Assembly: GCF_044803115.1 (NCBI RefSeq)
Contig: NZ_CP085224.1
Coordinates: 3,472,001-3,536,000 of the forward strand
Length of the DNA: 64,000 bases
Reading direction: 5' to 3'
Source of the DNA: Caenispirillum salinarum_A
Lineage (GTDB): Bacteria; Pseudomonadota; Alphaproteobacteria; Rhodospirillales; Rhodospirillaceae
The notes below the pieces were generated by a model. That model searched no databases, was not told where the DNA came from, and saw only the letters and a list, made by a program, of their open reading frames with translations. The position numbers were made by a program, and so were the translations under genes. Every line of letters begins with the position of its first letter. Positions within the stretch are counted from its first letter, which is position 1. Of this stretch, positions 47,211 through 56,355 are shown in pieces.

Positions 47211-49043
47211 ATGACGCAAGACACCCAACAGGTGCGGGAGTTCCTGCAAACCGTTCCGCCGTTCAATTCGCTGCCGCTGGACGAGCTGGCCCGCGTGGCC
47301 GGTTCCTTCAGCCGCAGGGATGTGCCCAAAGGCACCGTCATCCATGCCGAAGGGGAGCCCATCGCCTCGATCTGGCTGGTGGAGTCCGGCAGCGTCGAGC
47401 GAACCGACGCCAACGGCGCCCTGGTCTCACTGCTCAACCCCCGCGATTTCTTCGGGGTCCGCGGTCTTCTGCGCGACGGCCGCGTCATGACCACGGCCAC
47501 GGCCGCCTCGGACTCCGTGCTGCTCTGCCTTCCCGGCCGCGAGTTGCACCGCCTGATCGCGGAACATTCGGCCTTCGACCGCTTCTTCAGCCGCGGCGGC
47601 GGGTCCGGCGCCAGGGTGGGACGCCAGAACGACCTGGCGACGCTGAAGGTGACCGACCTGATGGTCAGCAAGCTCGTCAGCGCCACGCCGCAGACCAGCG
47701 CCCAGGACGCGGCGCGGCTGATGCGGGAACGCCACATCTCCAGCCTGCCGGTGGTCGAGGGTGAAAAACTGGTCGGCATCGTCACCACCCGCGACCTTTC
47801 CGGCCGCGTGCTTGCGGAAGGACGGTCCGGCGATACGTCCCTGGCCGACATCATGACCCGCGACCCGCTGACGCTGTCCCCCCAATCCCTGGGGTCCGAC
47901 ATCCTGAACATGATGCTGGAAAACCGGGTCGGACACTTGCCGGTGGTGCGTGACGGCAAGCTGCTGGGCATGATCACCCAAACCGACGTAACCCGATATC
48001 AGGCCACCAGTTCGGCGCATCTCGTGCGCGATGCGGCGATGGCCGGCAGCTTCGCCGATCTTGCCGAAGTGACCGAGCGCATCCCGCAGCTGCTGGCGCA
48101 TCTGGTCGGGGCCCACAACGCCCACGACGTGGTCACGCGGCTGATCACCGACATCGCCGATGCCGCGACGCGACGCCTGCTGAAGCTGGCCGAGGAAAAA
48201 TTCGGGCCGGCGCCCGTTCCTTTCGTCTGGGCAGCCTGTGGCAGCCAGGGGCGGCAGGAGCAGACGGGCCTCAGCGACCAGGACAACTGCATCATCATCG
48301 ATGACAGCGCGTCTCCCGATGACATGGCGTACTTCACCGATCTGGCGCGCTTTGTCTGCGACGGGCTGGACGCCGCCGGCTACTACTACTGCCCCGGCGA
48401 AATGATGGCGTGCAACCCGCGCTGGTGCCAGCCGCTCAAGGTGTGGCGGCGGTATTTCCAGGGCTGGATCAACACCCCCTCGCCAGAGGCGCAGATGCTG
48501 GCGTCGGTCATGTTCGACCTGCGCCCGATCGGCGGGACGGCGAGTCTTTTCGAGGCCCTTCAGGAAGAGACGCTGGAGTCCGCGTCGAAGAATTCCATCT
48601 TCGTGGCCCACATGGTCTCCAACTCGATCAAGCACACGCCTCCGCTGGGCCTTTTCGGCGGCCTTGCCACCATCCGGTCCCGCGAACACAGGAACCACGT
48701 CGACGTGAAGCTCAGCGGCGTCGTCCCCGTCATCGACCTTGCGCGTGTCTACGCCCTGCGCGGGCGCATTCCCGCGGCCAACACGCGGGCGCGCCTTCTG
48801 GCCGCCGAGGAACAGGGCGTCGTGTCTGCATCCGGCGCGCGCGACCTGATCGAGGCGTTCGACCTGATCGCCGATCTGCGACTGAAGAACCAGGCCAACC
48901 AGGTGCGCATGGGACGCAAGCCGGACAACTTCCTGGCACCCGCCGACCTGTCCGATTTCGAGCGCTCCCACCTGCGCGACGCCTTCGTCGTGGTCCGCAC
49001 CATGCAAAACGCGGTCGGCAGAATCGCCGGCACGCTCGGGTAA
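47211..49043 (+). CDS. cNMP-binding/CBS/DUF294 nucleotidyltransferase-like regulator
   Basis: A 610-residue soluble signalling protein. The N-terminus (about 10-125) is a cyclic-nucleotide-binding-type beta-roll ('DVPKGTVIHAEGEPIASIWLV'). A pair of CBS domains (about 150-275, 'RERHISSLPVVEGEKLVGIVTT' type) follows. The DUF294 nucleotidyltransferase fold starts near 300 with 'CGSQGRQEQTGLSDQDN', which has the G-S and D-x-D features of GlnD/KNTase-like enzymes, and a helical C-terminal domain comes last. It could nucleotidylate a partner in response to adenine nucleotides. The encoded neighbours suggest a role in symporter control. Activity is inferred. Confidence 0.9.
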   Translation: MTQDTQQVREFLQTVPPFNSLPLDELARVAGSFSRRDVPKGTVIHAEGEPIASIWLVESGSVERTDANGALVSLLNPRDFFGVRGLLRDGRVMTTATAASDSVLLCLPGRELHRLIAEHSAFDRFFSRGGGSGARVGRQNDLATLKVTDLMVSKLVSATPQTSAQDAARLMRERHISSLPVVEGEKLVGIVTTRDLSGRVLAEGRSGDTSLADIMTRDPLTLSPQSLGSDILNMMLENRVGHLPVVRDGKLLGMITQTDVTRYQATSSAHLVRDAAMAGSFADLAEVTERIPQLLAHLVGAHNAHDVVTRLITDIADAATRRLLKLAEEKFGPAPVPFVWAACGSQGRQEQTGLSDQDNCIIIDDSASPDDMAYFTDLARFVCDGLDAAGYYYCPGEMMACNPRWCQPLKVWRRYFQGWINTPSPEAQMLASVMFDLRPIGGTASLFEALQEETLESASKNSIFVAHMVSNSIKHTPPLGLFGGLATIRSREHRNHVDVKLSGVVPVIDLARVYALRGRIPAANTRARLLAAEEQGVVSASGARDLIEAFDLIADLRLKNQANQVRMGRKPDNFLAPADLSDFERSHLRDAFVVVRTMQNAVGRIAGTLG

Positions 49044-49059
49044 CAGGAACAATACGTAC

Positions 49060-49608
49060 ATGCTTATCGAATTTCTGGCGGTCATCATGGCGGGTTTCGG
49101 CGGTGCCGGCTCGGCCCTGATCCTGCGCAAGCTGAGCGCGCGACGACTGCCCGCCTGGCTGGTGCCGGCCTGTACCGCGGCAGGCATGCTGGCCATGGTG
49201 ATCTACCTGGAATATTCCTGGGCCCCCCGGTTCGAGGCCGGGCTGCCCGAGGAGATGGTGGTGGTCAGCAAGAACGAAGACCGCACCTGGTATCGCCCGT
49301 GGACCTATGTCGTGCCGCTGACCACCCGCCTCATGGTGGTGGACAACCGAATCCGCAAAACCAACCAGGCCAACCCTGATCTTGTCCTGACGGGCATCAT
49401 CCTGCAGGAGCGTTGGGCGCTGGCCTTCGGGTTCAAGTCTCTGTTCGACTGCGCCGGTGCGCGCCGGGCCGACCTGACGGAGGGCACGAAGGTCGACGAG
49501 AACGGCATTCCTCTGACGGCTGACTGGTATCAACTGTCGCCCGAGGACCCGGTTTTGATCGCTGCGTGCCGAGGAGGAGCGCATGGAGGACCCAGCAAAG
49601 CAAGTTGA
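49060..49608 (+). CDS. Membrane-anchored hypothetical protein
   Basis: A 182-residue protein with two N-terminal membrane helices ('FLAVIMAGFGGAGSALIL' and 'AWLVPACTAAGMLAMVIYL') and a soluble domain of about 125 residues containing 'YRPWTYVVPLTTRLMVVDN'. I do not recognise the soluble domain. The gene follows the DUF294 gene by 16 bases and overlaps the receiver gene by 26 bases, so it belongs to the operon and may be a membrane partner of the signalling proteins. Confidence 0.75.
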   Translation: MLIEFLAVIMAGFGGAGSALILRKLSARRLPAWLVPACTAAGMLAMVIYLEYSWAPRFEAGLPEEMVVVSKNEDRTWYRPWTYVVPLTTRLMVVDNRIRKTNQANPDLVLTGIILQERWALAFGFKSLFDCAGARRADLTEGTKVDENGIPLTADWYQLSPEDPVLIAACRGGAHGGPSKAS

Positions 49609-50005
49609 CATCCTGGTGGTCGAGGATGAGGACAACATTGCGATTGCCCTGAATTTCCTTCTGACCCGCGAAGGCTACAACCACAAACGCCTGGAAACCG
49701 GGACGGGCGCGGTGGACGTCATCCGCCAGAGCAAGCCCGACCTGGTCCTGCTGGACGTGATGCTGCCCGGCGTGTCGGGATACGACATCTGCCAGAGCGT
49801 GCGCGCGGACCCGGAGTGCGCGGGGGTCCGCATCCTGATGATGACGGCGCGCGGATCGGCCGCGGAATGGCGCAAGGGCATGGCCCTAGGCGCCGACGGG
49901 TTCATTTCAAAACCGTTCGATCTGGATCAATTGCGCAAGGAACTGCGCAGGCTGCTGGACGCTCCGCCCGGCGGAGCCCGCCCGGAGGGTGACGGCGATG
50001 CTTGA
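49583..50005 (+). CDS. Single-domain response regulator
   Basis: A 140-residue receiver domain. Acidic pocket 'VVEDEDNIA', phospho-acceptor Asp near 58 in 'LVLLDVMLPGVSGYD', Thr in 'LMMTARGSA' and Lys in 'GFISKPFD'. There is no output domain. It overlaps the preceding gene by 26 bases and the following exonuclease fusion by 8 bases, so the three products are probably made together. The expected kinase partner is the degenerate kinase-like module downstream, which lacks the usual phospho-His. Confidence 0.92.
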   Translation: MEDPAKQVDILVVEDEDNIAIALNFLLTREGYNHKRLETGTGAVDVIRQSKPDLVLLDVMLPGVSGYDICQSVRADPECAGVRILMMTARGSAAEWRKGMALGADGFISKPFDLDQLRKELRRLLDAPPGGARPEGDGDA

Positions 50006-52091
50006 AACCCTCAGCCTTCGCATCCGCATTCTTCTTTTTTTCATTTTCCTAGCGGTGGGGTCCATTGGCGCCGTGGCACTGGGCGGCGCGGTGGTGCTGT
50101 CCCGCAGCGACATGCCGGGCCTGGACGGCGCCATGCTCCAGGCCGCCATTCTCAGCGGCATTCTGATCCTGTTCCTGGTGACGGGCATCTGGTACCTGTT
50201 CGACGCGCACGTCGCGCGGGCGATCGACAGCCTTGCCAACGCGATCCGCACCCGCGCCCATGCCGACGTGTGCGAGGATATCCGGGCCGAGCGGGAGCAT
50301 GCCAAGTACCTGGGCGACCTGGCGCCGGCGGCGGCCGCGATCACGCAGTCGCTGGCCGAAACCCGGTCGGCTCTGGCCGAATCGGTGGCGCGCGAAACCT
50401 CTCGCCTGTCGGCGGAAAAGGCGTGGCTGGAAAAGCTGCTCGCCGACGTGCCGGTGGCCGTACTGATCTGCACGGCCGATTATGAACTGGTCTTCTACAA
50501 CGGCCAGGCCGTTCACATCCTGGAGGCCGGAGCGGCGGCGGGCCTGGGCCGCAGTCTGCTCGACTACGTGCGCGAGGGGCCGGTGCGCTATGCCTACGGG
50601 CGCCTGAGCGACCTGAACGACCCGGAAGCCGCGTCGGATCTGGTGTGCGCCACCACGGGCAGCGGCCGGATGCTCCTGGGCCGGATGCGCATGCTGCGGC
50701 GCACGGACAACACCCGCCGGCCCGGTTTCGTGCTGACCCTGCGGGACGTGACCGCCGACCTGGCCACCCACGCCACGCGCGAGGCGCTGCTGGCCGAGGT
50801 CTTCGATCGCGTGCGGCGCCCCGCGGCCAATCTTCAGGTCGCCATCGAGGTGATCACCGAGAGCCCCGACATGGTGCAGTCGCCGGACCTGCTGGCAGCC
50901 GTCAGCACCGAGGTGAAGGCCCTGAGTGCGGCGATCGTCGACCTGGGCGCGCGCTATGACGAAGGCCGGGCCGACTGGCACCCGAAGACGGAAATCCGCT
51001 CGCCGGACCTGTTCGACGTGATCACCGCACAGTTCGATGCGCAAGGCTTGCGGCTGCAAACCGAGGGCCCGGAACTGATACTGACCTGCGACGGGTTCGA
51101 ACTGGCGACGTTGTTCCGGTGGCTCGGCAGCAGGCTGGCGCAATCCGGGCGGGCGGACGCCTTCCGGCTGGTGCTGTCCGAGGACAAGGGCCCCGGCGCG
51201 ACCATCGACCTGATGTGGGAAGGGGCGCCGCTGCCGGTGGGCGAACTGGACAGTTGGCTGACCGAGCGCATGGATGAGGAACTTCCCGACCTGACCGCGC
51301 GCTCCGTTCTGAACGCTCACGCAACGGAAACGTGGACGGAGACGCGGCCGGGCAACCTTTCGGTCGTCCGCCTGCCCATTCCTTTCGCCCGCCGCTCCAC
51401 GCATCGGCCGCCGCCGATCGAGCGCGAAGTGGTCTACGATTTCGAGCTGCTGTCCAAGGAGCGCAACGCCGACGTCCTGGAAAGCCGGCTGGAGGACCTG
51501 ACCTACGTGGTGTTCGACACGGAAACCACGGGCCTCACGCCCTCCACCGACGAGATCGTACAAATCGCCGCGGTCCGCATCGTCAACGGCCGCCGCGTCC
51601 GCGGCGAGGTCTTCGACACCCTCGTCGACCCCCAGCGGTCCATCCCTCCAACCTCGACCGATGTTCACGGCATCACCGCGGCCATGGTGGAAGGCGCGCC
51701 CACCATTGCCGAGGCGGGACGGCGATTCCACGAGTTCGCGCGCGGCGCGGTCCTAATCGCCCACAACGCCCCCTTCGACATGGAGTTCCTGCGCCGCCAT
51801 GAGGAAGACATCGGCGCCAGCTTCGACCATCCGGTCCTGGATACCGTGCTTCTGTCGGCCGTCGTGTTCGGACAACTTGAGCAGCATTCCCTGGATGCCT
51901 TGACCGCGCGGCTTGGCATCACCATTCCCGAGGAAGCGCGCCATACGGCCATCGGCGATACAATCGCCACGGCCGATGCCTTCCTCAAGATCGTGTCGAT
52001 GCTGAAGGCGCGGGGACTGGAGACCTTCGGGGACGTACTGACGGAGGTGCGCCGTCACGGACGGTTGCTGAAGGACCTCAACACCGCCTGA
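49998..52091 (+). CDS. Membrane PAS/pseudokinase fused to DEDDh exonuclease
   Basis: A 697-residue multi-domain protein. Two membrane helices lie at about 10-30 and 45-68. A coiled linker and a PAS-like region (about 150-255, 'ICTADYELVFYNGQAVHIL') follow. Residues 260-450 look like a histidine-kinase core, but the H-box reads 'VFDRVRRPAANL' with no His, and no N- or G-box is visible. From about 500 there is a DnaQ-like exonuclease: ExoI 'VVFDTETTGLTP', ExoII 'LIAHNAPFDMEFL', ExoIII 'HTAIGD'. All four DEDDh acids and the His are present. The ATG at 49998 follows GGAGGG and overlaps the receiver stop. The substrate could be RNA, DNA or a nucleotide; not known. Confidence 0.9.
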   Translation: MLETLSLRIRILLFFIFLAVGSIGAVALGGAVVLSRSDMPGLDGAMLQAAILSGILILFLVTGIWYLFDAHVARAIDSLANAIRTRAHADVCEDIRAEREHAKYLGDLAPAAAAITQSLAETRSALAESVARETSRLSAEKAWLEKLLADVPVAVLICTADYELVFYNGQAVHILEAGAAAGLGRSLLDYVREGPVRYAYGRLSDLNDPEAASDLVCATTGSGRMLLGRMRMLRRTDNTRRPGFVLTLRDVTADLATHATREALLAEVFDRVRRPAANLQVAIEVITESPDMVQSPDLLAAVSTEVKALSAAIVDLGARYDEGRADWHPKTEIRSPDLFDVITAQFDAQGLRLQTEGPELILTCDGFELATLFRWLGSRLAQSGRADAFRLVLSEDKGPGATIDLMWEGAPLPVGELDSWLTERMDEELPDLTARSVLNAHATETWTETRPGNLSVVRLPIPFARRSTHRPPPIEREVVYDFELLSKERNADVLESRLEDLTYVVFDTETTGLTPSTDEIVQIAAVRIVNGRRVRGEVFDTLVDPQRSIPPTSTDVHGITAAMVEGAPTIAEAGRRFHEFARGAVLIAHNAPFDMEFLRRHEEDIGASFDHPVLDTVLLSAVVFGQLEQHSLDALTARLGITIPEEARHTAIGDTIATADAFLKIVSMLKARGLETFGDVLTEVRRHGRLLKDLNTA

Positions 52092-52098
52092 CGCAACG

Positions 52099-52132
52099 CG
52101 ACACCCCCGCTCCCGGGGGAACGGGGGTGTCG
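52099..52132 (+). terminator. Terminator after the exonuclease-fusion operon
   Basis: An 11-bp stem CGACACCCCCG/CGGGGGTGTCG with a 12-base loop, 8 bases after the stop. It lies between convergent genes. No clear T-tract follows on the plus strand. Confidence 0.6.
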
Positions 52133-52170
52133 AACTGGTGAAACGGGAACGCCCTGAACGCGGTCCGGCT

Positions 52171-52635
52171 CTACTCGGCAGTCTCATCGGCCAAGGGGCC
52201 GGCGCCGCCGGCGTAGTAATCGCCGTTGGCCCGCAGGGTGCCCCAGTCGGCGTCGATCAACTCATCATCCTCGTCCCAATCGGCCAATCCCGCCGTCTGG
52301 TCTTGCGTCATGGGAACCTGGACAGCGAGTTCGACTTCGTCGAGCTTGAAGGACACTTCGCGGTCCTCTCCGTCCAGTTTGACCACGACCATGCGTGCCT
52401 GGCCTTCCGGGTCGATGACCACGTCAGCCACTTGACCAAGTTCCTCGCCGGTCGATCCGAAAACCTTCTTCTCCATCAGGCTCCGCGCATCCATCTGCGG
52501 AGTCTTCGCGGCCTGCTGCATCTGGGACTGCTGCATCCCCTTGTTCTGGTCCTGGCTCTGGGCGTCCGCGGCGTGCGCCGCCGATCCCAGCGCCATCGCC
52601 GAAACCATCAGAGTGCTGAGGATGGGAAAACGCAT
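52171..52635 (-). CDS. Exported PRC-barrel domain protein
   Basis: A 154-residue protein with a signal peptide ('LMVSAMALGSAAHAAD'), a Gln/Met-rich stretch, and a PRC-barrel domain ('KKVFGSTGEELGQVADVVIDP', 'ARMVVVKLDGEDREVSFKL'). An acidic tail ('DWDEDDELIDADWG') follows. PRC-barrel proteins of this kind are common in alphaproteobacteria and are often linked to envelope stress, but the function of this one is unknown. A stand-alone gene, convergent with the exonuclease operon. Confidence 0.85.
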   Translation of the reverse strand: MRFPILSTLMVSAMALGSAAHAADAQSQDQNKGMQQSQMQQAAKTPQMDARSLMEKKVFGSTGEELGQVADVVIDPEGQARMVVVKLDGEDREVSFKLDEVELAVQVPMTQDQTAGLADWDEDDELIDADWGTLRANGDYYAGGAGPLADETAE

Positions 52636-52790
52636 GACAGTTGACTCCCTTTCCTGCGTTCATTTTGGAAACAAACGCGACAAAACGCCGAGTGTTGCGC
52701 AACGGCGGGATTTTGAGAAAAGGCCGCCGTCGCGAAGACGGCGGCTGTCAGGGGCCGGTGGTCGCCAGGGGCACGATTGGCCCGGGTTCT

Positions 52791-54014
52791 TCAGGTCTCT
52801 CGAGACGCGGCATCATGCCCGAAAGGATAGAACGTGCGCCGGCCCAACTGGCGGTCGGGGCCGAGCGTGACGGTCCCGCCGCCGCGCGCGGGAACATCGT
52901 GCGGCGCGTCATGAGATCCGATGGCCGTCAGGTCCGCCTCGGGAACCGCGACGCCCAGGGACTGGACTGCTCCCGCGTACAGGTCGTCGCGGAAGACGCG
53001 CCGCGCAAGCGCCGCCGCCGCGGCGGGCGACAGGGATGCCTGCCCGGCCTCGGCCATGCGGTCGAGCAGCCAGACCGCGCGCGACGGCCAGGGATAGGTC
53101 GCCTGCCACCGATAGAAGACATGCCGGTCCAGCGCCTCCGCCGGCGCATCCGGGCGCAGCACCGGCCGGCCCGACAGCGCGGGCTCCAGAATCTCCGGCG
53201 AAACGCCGACGTAGCGCATGTCGGCCAGCATTGCCGCCAGTGCCGGACGGTTCTCCGGCGCGTCGGCCCACTGCGCCGCCCGCACCAGGGCGCGCACCAG
53301 CGCCGCCGTCGTCTCCGGCCGCTCCGCCGCCCAGTCTTCGCGCAATCCCAGCACCTTTTCCGGCGCGTTGGGCCAGATGTCGGCCTTCGTCGCCACCACC
53401 ACGCCGACGCCGCGCTGGACGGCGCGCAGGTTCCAGGGCTCGCCGACGCAGTAGCCGTCGATCCATCCCATGTGGAGGCTTTCGGCCATGCGGGCGGGGG
53501 CGACGATCCCCAGGTTGACGTCGCGGTCGGGGTCGATGCCCGCGTCCGCCAGCCACAGGCGAAGTTCATAGGTGTGGCTTGAAAACGGGAAGACGCTGGC
53601 GAAGGACAAGGGCGGACGCCCTGCCGCATGGTCGGCCTCGATCACCTTTTTCAGCGCGCGCGCCGACCGCCCGCGCGGCCCGGCCATGACCTCCGGCGCG
53701 GCCTCGGTCATGCGCTCGTAAAGGGCCTTGGAGACGGTGATTCCGTTGCCGCCCAGGCCCAGCGCCATGGGTGCGACCACCGGCACGGCCGGCGAGCCCC
53801 CCAGGCCCGCGCTCATGGCAAGCGATAGCGGCGCCAGAAGATGGGCGGCGTCCAGAAGGCCGTAGGCCAGTTTGTCGCGCACGGCGGCCCACGAGGCTTC
53901 GCGCTCCAGGTCCAGGGCCAGGCCTTCCTCGGCGGCGAAGCCCATCTCGTGGGCGACGACGGGAATGGCGCAGTCGATCAGCGGCACGAAGCCCAGCTTG
54001 ACGGTCTCGGCCAT
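52791..54014 (-). CDS. nasS: Nitrate-sensing protein NasS
   Basis: A 407-residue NrtA/CmpA-type nitrate-binding protein without a signal peptide, so cytoplasmic. It starts 'ETVKLGFVPLIDCAIPVVA'. 'HMGWIDGYCVGEPWN' and 'GVGVVVATKADIWPN' match the nitrate-binding lobes. In NasST systems NasS holds NasT inactive until nitrate or nitrite binds. It is encoded 3 bases after nasT on the same strand. Lack of an export signal and the NasT neighbour distinguish it from a transporter component. Confidence 0.93.
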   Translation of the reverse strand: MAETVKLGFVPLIDCAIPVVAHEMGFAAEEGLALDLEREASWAAVRDKLAYGLLDAAHLLAPLSLAMSAGLGGSPAVPVVAPMALGLGGNGITVSKALYERMTEAAPEVMAGPRGRSARALKKVIEADHAAGRPPLSFASVFPFSSHTYELRLWLADAGIDPDRDVNLGIVAPARMAESLHMGWIDGYCVGEPWNLRAVQRGVGVVVATKADIWPNAPEKVLGLREDWAAERPETTAALVRALVRAAQWADAPENRPALAAMLADMRYVGVSPEILEPALSGRPVLRPDAPAEALDRHVFYRWQATYPWPSRAVWLLDRMAEAGQASLSPAAAAALARRVFRDDLYAGAVQSLGVAVPEADLTAIGSHDAPHDVPARGGGTVTLGPDRQLGRRTFYPFGHDAASRET

Positions 54015-54017
54015 TGC

Positions 54018-54617
54018 TCAGAACTCCATCTCGAAGGCGGTGATAACGCTCTGCGCAATGTCGGAGAGCTTGCGGTTCTGCTTCATGGCGGTGCGCCGCA
54101 TCAGGGTGTAGGCCTCTTCCTCCGCCAGCCCCCTGTTCTTCATGAGAAGCCCCTTGGCGCGCTCGATCAGCTTGCGGTCGGCCAGCCGGGCCTGGGCCTC
54201 GTCGCGCTCCCTGATCAGGCGGTCGAAGGCGTTGAAGCGCGATATCGCCATCTCCACGATGGGCTTGATGCGCTCCTGGCGCAGTCCGTCCACCACATAG
54301 GCGCTGACGCCCGCTTCCACCGCGCCCCGGATCATGGCGCTGTCGCTCTGGTCGACGAACATGGCGATAGGGCGGCGCACGGCGCGGCTGACCTGGAACA
54401 TCTGCTCCAGCGTGTCGCGGTCGGGGTTTTCCAGGTCGATGATGATGACGTCGGGGCCCAGCGCCTGCACGCGCTGCAACAGGTTGACCGACGGCCCGAT
54501 GACGCTGACCCGCAGCCATCCCGCCTCCACCAGGCCGCGTTCCACCACAGCGGCGCGGTCGGGATCGCCGTCGATGACCAGGATGGTGAGGTCCGCCTCG
54601 GCGGTTGCTGTCGTCAT
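54018..54617 (-). CDS. nasT: ANTAR-domain antiterminator NasT
   Basis: A 199-residue protein with an N-terminal receiver-like domain ('LTILVIDGDPDRAAVV', 'DVIIIDLENPDRD') and a C-terminal ANTAR RNA-binding domain (about 135-195, 'LIERAKGLLMKNRGLAEEEAYTLMRR' type helices). NasT binds paired hexaloop hairpins in mRNA leaders and prevents termination. Candidate targets lie in this window at 56237-56271 (minus) and 56639-56707 (plus). It is upstream of nasS in a two-gene unit. Confidence 0.95.
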   Translation of the reverse strand: MTTATAEADLTILVIDGDPDRAAVVERGLVEAGWLRVSVIGPSVNLLQRVQALGPDVIIIDLENPDRDTLEQMFQVSRAVRRPIAMFVDQSDSAMIRGAVEAGVSAYVVDGLRQERIKPIVEMAISRFNAFDRLIRERDEAQARLADRKLIERAKGLLMKNRGLAEEEAYTLMRRTAMKQNRKLSDIAQSVITAFEMEF

Positions 54618-54708
54618 TCCCCCTCCTCCCCCTTGCCCGGCGACGCGGCGCGACGGCCCGGCCGAAGCCGGACCGCCGCGCGCGCGGAATTATGAAAACG
54701 CCGTATCG

Positions 54709-56064
54709 TCACTCGGCCGGCACCCCAATCGGGGCGGCGTTGCGTTCGGCCACGGCGTCGTCGAAGCGGCGCTTCTCGTCGGCCGCCGTTTCGGGCGAGA
54801 ACCGCACCGCCAGGGCAAAGAACGAGCACACCACCACGGCCATGCCGAGATACAGCAGGCCCTCCTGGTAGGTCAGCTGCTCCGACTTGAACAGGAAGCC
54901 CGCCGCCACGGCACCCGCGTTGCCGCCGGCGCCGACGATGCCGGCCACCGCGCCCAGCGCCTTGCGGTTGATGAAGGGCACCACGCCGAAGGTCGCGCCC
55001 TCGCTCATCTGCGTGAACAGCGAGAACACCACCATGGCGCCGATGGCGACGATCAGCACGCTCATCTGCGAAAACAGGATGAGCGCAAGCCCCTCCAGCA
55101 GAAGGACCAGGAACAGGAACGTCACCCGCCCCTTCAGCCCGGCGCGGCCGGCGAAGCGGTCGGAGAACACGCCGCCCAGCGTGCGGGCGAAGATGTTCAT
55201 CAGGCCGAACAGGCCGGCGATGATGCCCGCCGTGGCGAGGCTGAGGTCGAACGTGTCGTAGAAGTAGATGGCGGCGATGTTGTTGATGGTCAGCTCGACA
55301 CCGAAGCAGGCGCCGTAGACCAGGAATAGCGCCCAGACGCGCATGTCCCTGGCGGCGGCGAGGAAGCCGCGCGTGGCGCCGGCCTCGCCCTTGGCCTCGG
55401 GCAGCTCGCCGCGGGCGCGCAGGTCCTTGAAGTCGCCGTCCGGCGCGTCGGTGGTGAACATCCAGTACAGCGCAGCCGCGACCAGCAGCACCAGACCCGG
55501 CACCACCATGGCGAGGCGCCAGCCCATGGTCTCCTCGACGCCGAACATCAGGATGCCGGCGAAAACCAGCGGCATGACCATCTGCGTGACGCCGCCGCCC
55601 AGGTTGCCCCAGCCCGCCGTCGTGGCGTTGGCGGTGCCGACCACGTTCGGCGCGAACATGACGGAGGTATGATACTGCGTGATGACGAAGCTGGCCCCGA
55701 TGGCGCCGATGGCCAGGCGGAACAGCAGGAAGCTTTCGTAAGAATCAGCCAGGCCGATGGACATGACCGGAATGCTGCCCAGCGCCAGCAGGCCGGTGTA
55801 GGTGCGGCGCGGGCCGATCTTGTCGCACAAGGGGCCGATCAGCAGCCGCACGACGACGGTGATGGCGACGGAGGCGATGATGGTGTTGCCGATCTCGGCC
55901 TTGGTCAGACCCAGGTCGTCGCGCACGACGGCCATCAGCGGCGCGATGCCGAACCAGCCGAAGAAACACAGGAAGAAGGAAAGCCAGGTCAGATGAAAGG
56001 TGCGCATCTGCACCGTCTTCAGGCTGAAGAGGGTGATGCGCGGGGCCTTGTGCCGCAGTTCCAT
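54709..56064 (-). CDS. MFS nitrate/nitrite transporter (NarK/NasA type)
   Basis: A 451-residue major-facilitator protein with 12 predicted helices. 'GWGNLGGGVTQMVMP' is the nitrate signature of helix 5 and 'GIVGAGGNAGAVAAGFLF' that of helix 11; 'RLAIGAIGASFVITQ' lies in helix 4. It imports nitrate (and perhaps nitrite) for the reductases encoded divergently. A sigma-54-type promoter and a NasT-type leader precede it. A single transporter domain is present, not a NarK1-NarK2 fusion. Confidence 0.95.
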   Translation of the reverse strand: MELRHKAPRITLFSLKTVQMRTFHLTWLSFFLCFFGWFGIAPLMAVVRDDLGLTKAEIGNTIIASVAITVVVRLLIGPLCDKIGPRRTYTGLLALGSIPVMSIGLADSYESFLLFRLAIGAIGASFVITQYHTSVMFAPNVVGTANATTAGWGNLGGGVTQMVMPLVFAGILMFGVEETMGWRLAMVVPGLVLLVAAALYWMFTTDAPDGDFKDLRARGELPEAKGEAGATRGFLAAARDMRVWALFLVYGACFGVELTINNIAAIYFYDTFDLSLATAGIIAGLFGLMNIFARTLGGVFSDRFAGRAGLKGRVTFLFLVLLLEGLALILFSQMSVLIVAIGAMVVFSLFTQMSEGATFGVVPFINRKALGAVAGIVGAGGNAGAVAAGFLFKSEQLTYQEGLLYLGMAVVVCSFFALAVRFSPETAADEKRRFDDAVAERNAAPIGVPAE

Positions 56065-56236
56065 GGTGCAAGCCCTTCACGTCGGGGCCGGCCCGCCCTC
56101 TCTCGGTGACGCGGGCCCGGCCGAATGTCGTCCCAAGGCCAGCCGCGATCCTGTCGGTTTCCGTCCCGCGGCGGCCACGCATGAAGACACCGTGACCTTC
56201 GACGGCGCGCCGCGCGTGCGGTGCCGCCTTGATGGT

Positions 56237-56271
56237 CAGGCGCCTGTGCCTGGTCGTCCGCCGTTGGACGA
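56237..56271 (-). promoter_or_regulatory. ANTAR-type (NasT) RNA element in the transporter leader
   Basis: Read on the minus strand there are two adjacent hairpins: P1 TCGTCC-AACGGC-GGACGA (56271-56254) and P2 CAGGC-ACAGGC-GCCTG (56252-56237). Both have six-base loops with A at position 1 and G at position 4, the feature reported for ANTAR-protein targets. The element is about 165 bases upstream of the transporter ATG and downstream of a sigma-54-type promoter. No obvious U-tract terminator follows, so how binding acts here is not clear. Confidence 0.7.
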
Positions 56272-56340
56272 TCTGTATGAAGAGCCCCCGCCGTCGGAGG
56301 CAGCCGTTCCCGGACACGCCGGAAAGGCACCGGAGTATCA

Positions 56341-56355
56341 GCAACCCTCGTGCCA
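56341..56355 (-). promoter_or_regulatory. Sigma-54-type promoter for the transporter
   Basis: On the minus strand the 15 bases read TGGCACGAGGGTTGC, a full match to TGGCACG-N4-TTGC with GG and GC spaced 10 bases apart. Transcription would start near 56330 and give a leader of about 265 bases containing the ANTAR-type element. Confidence 0.8.
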
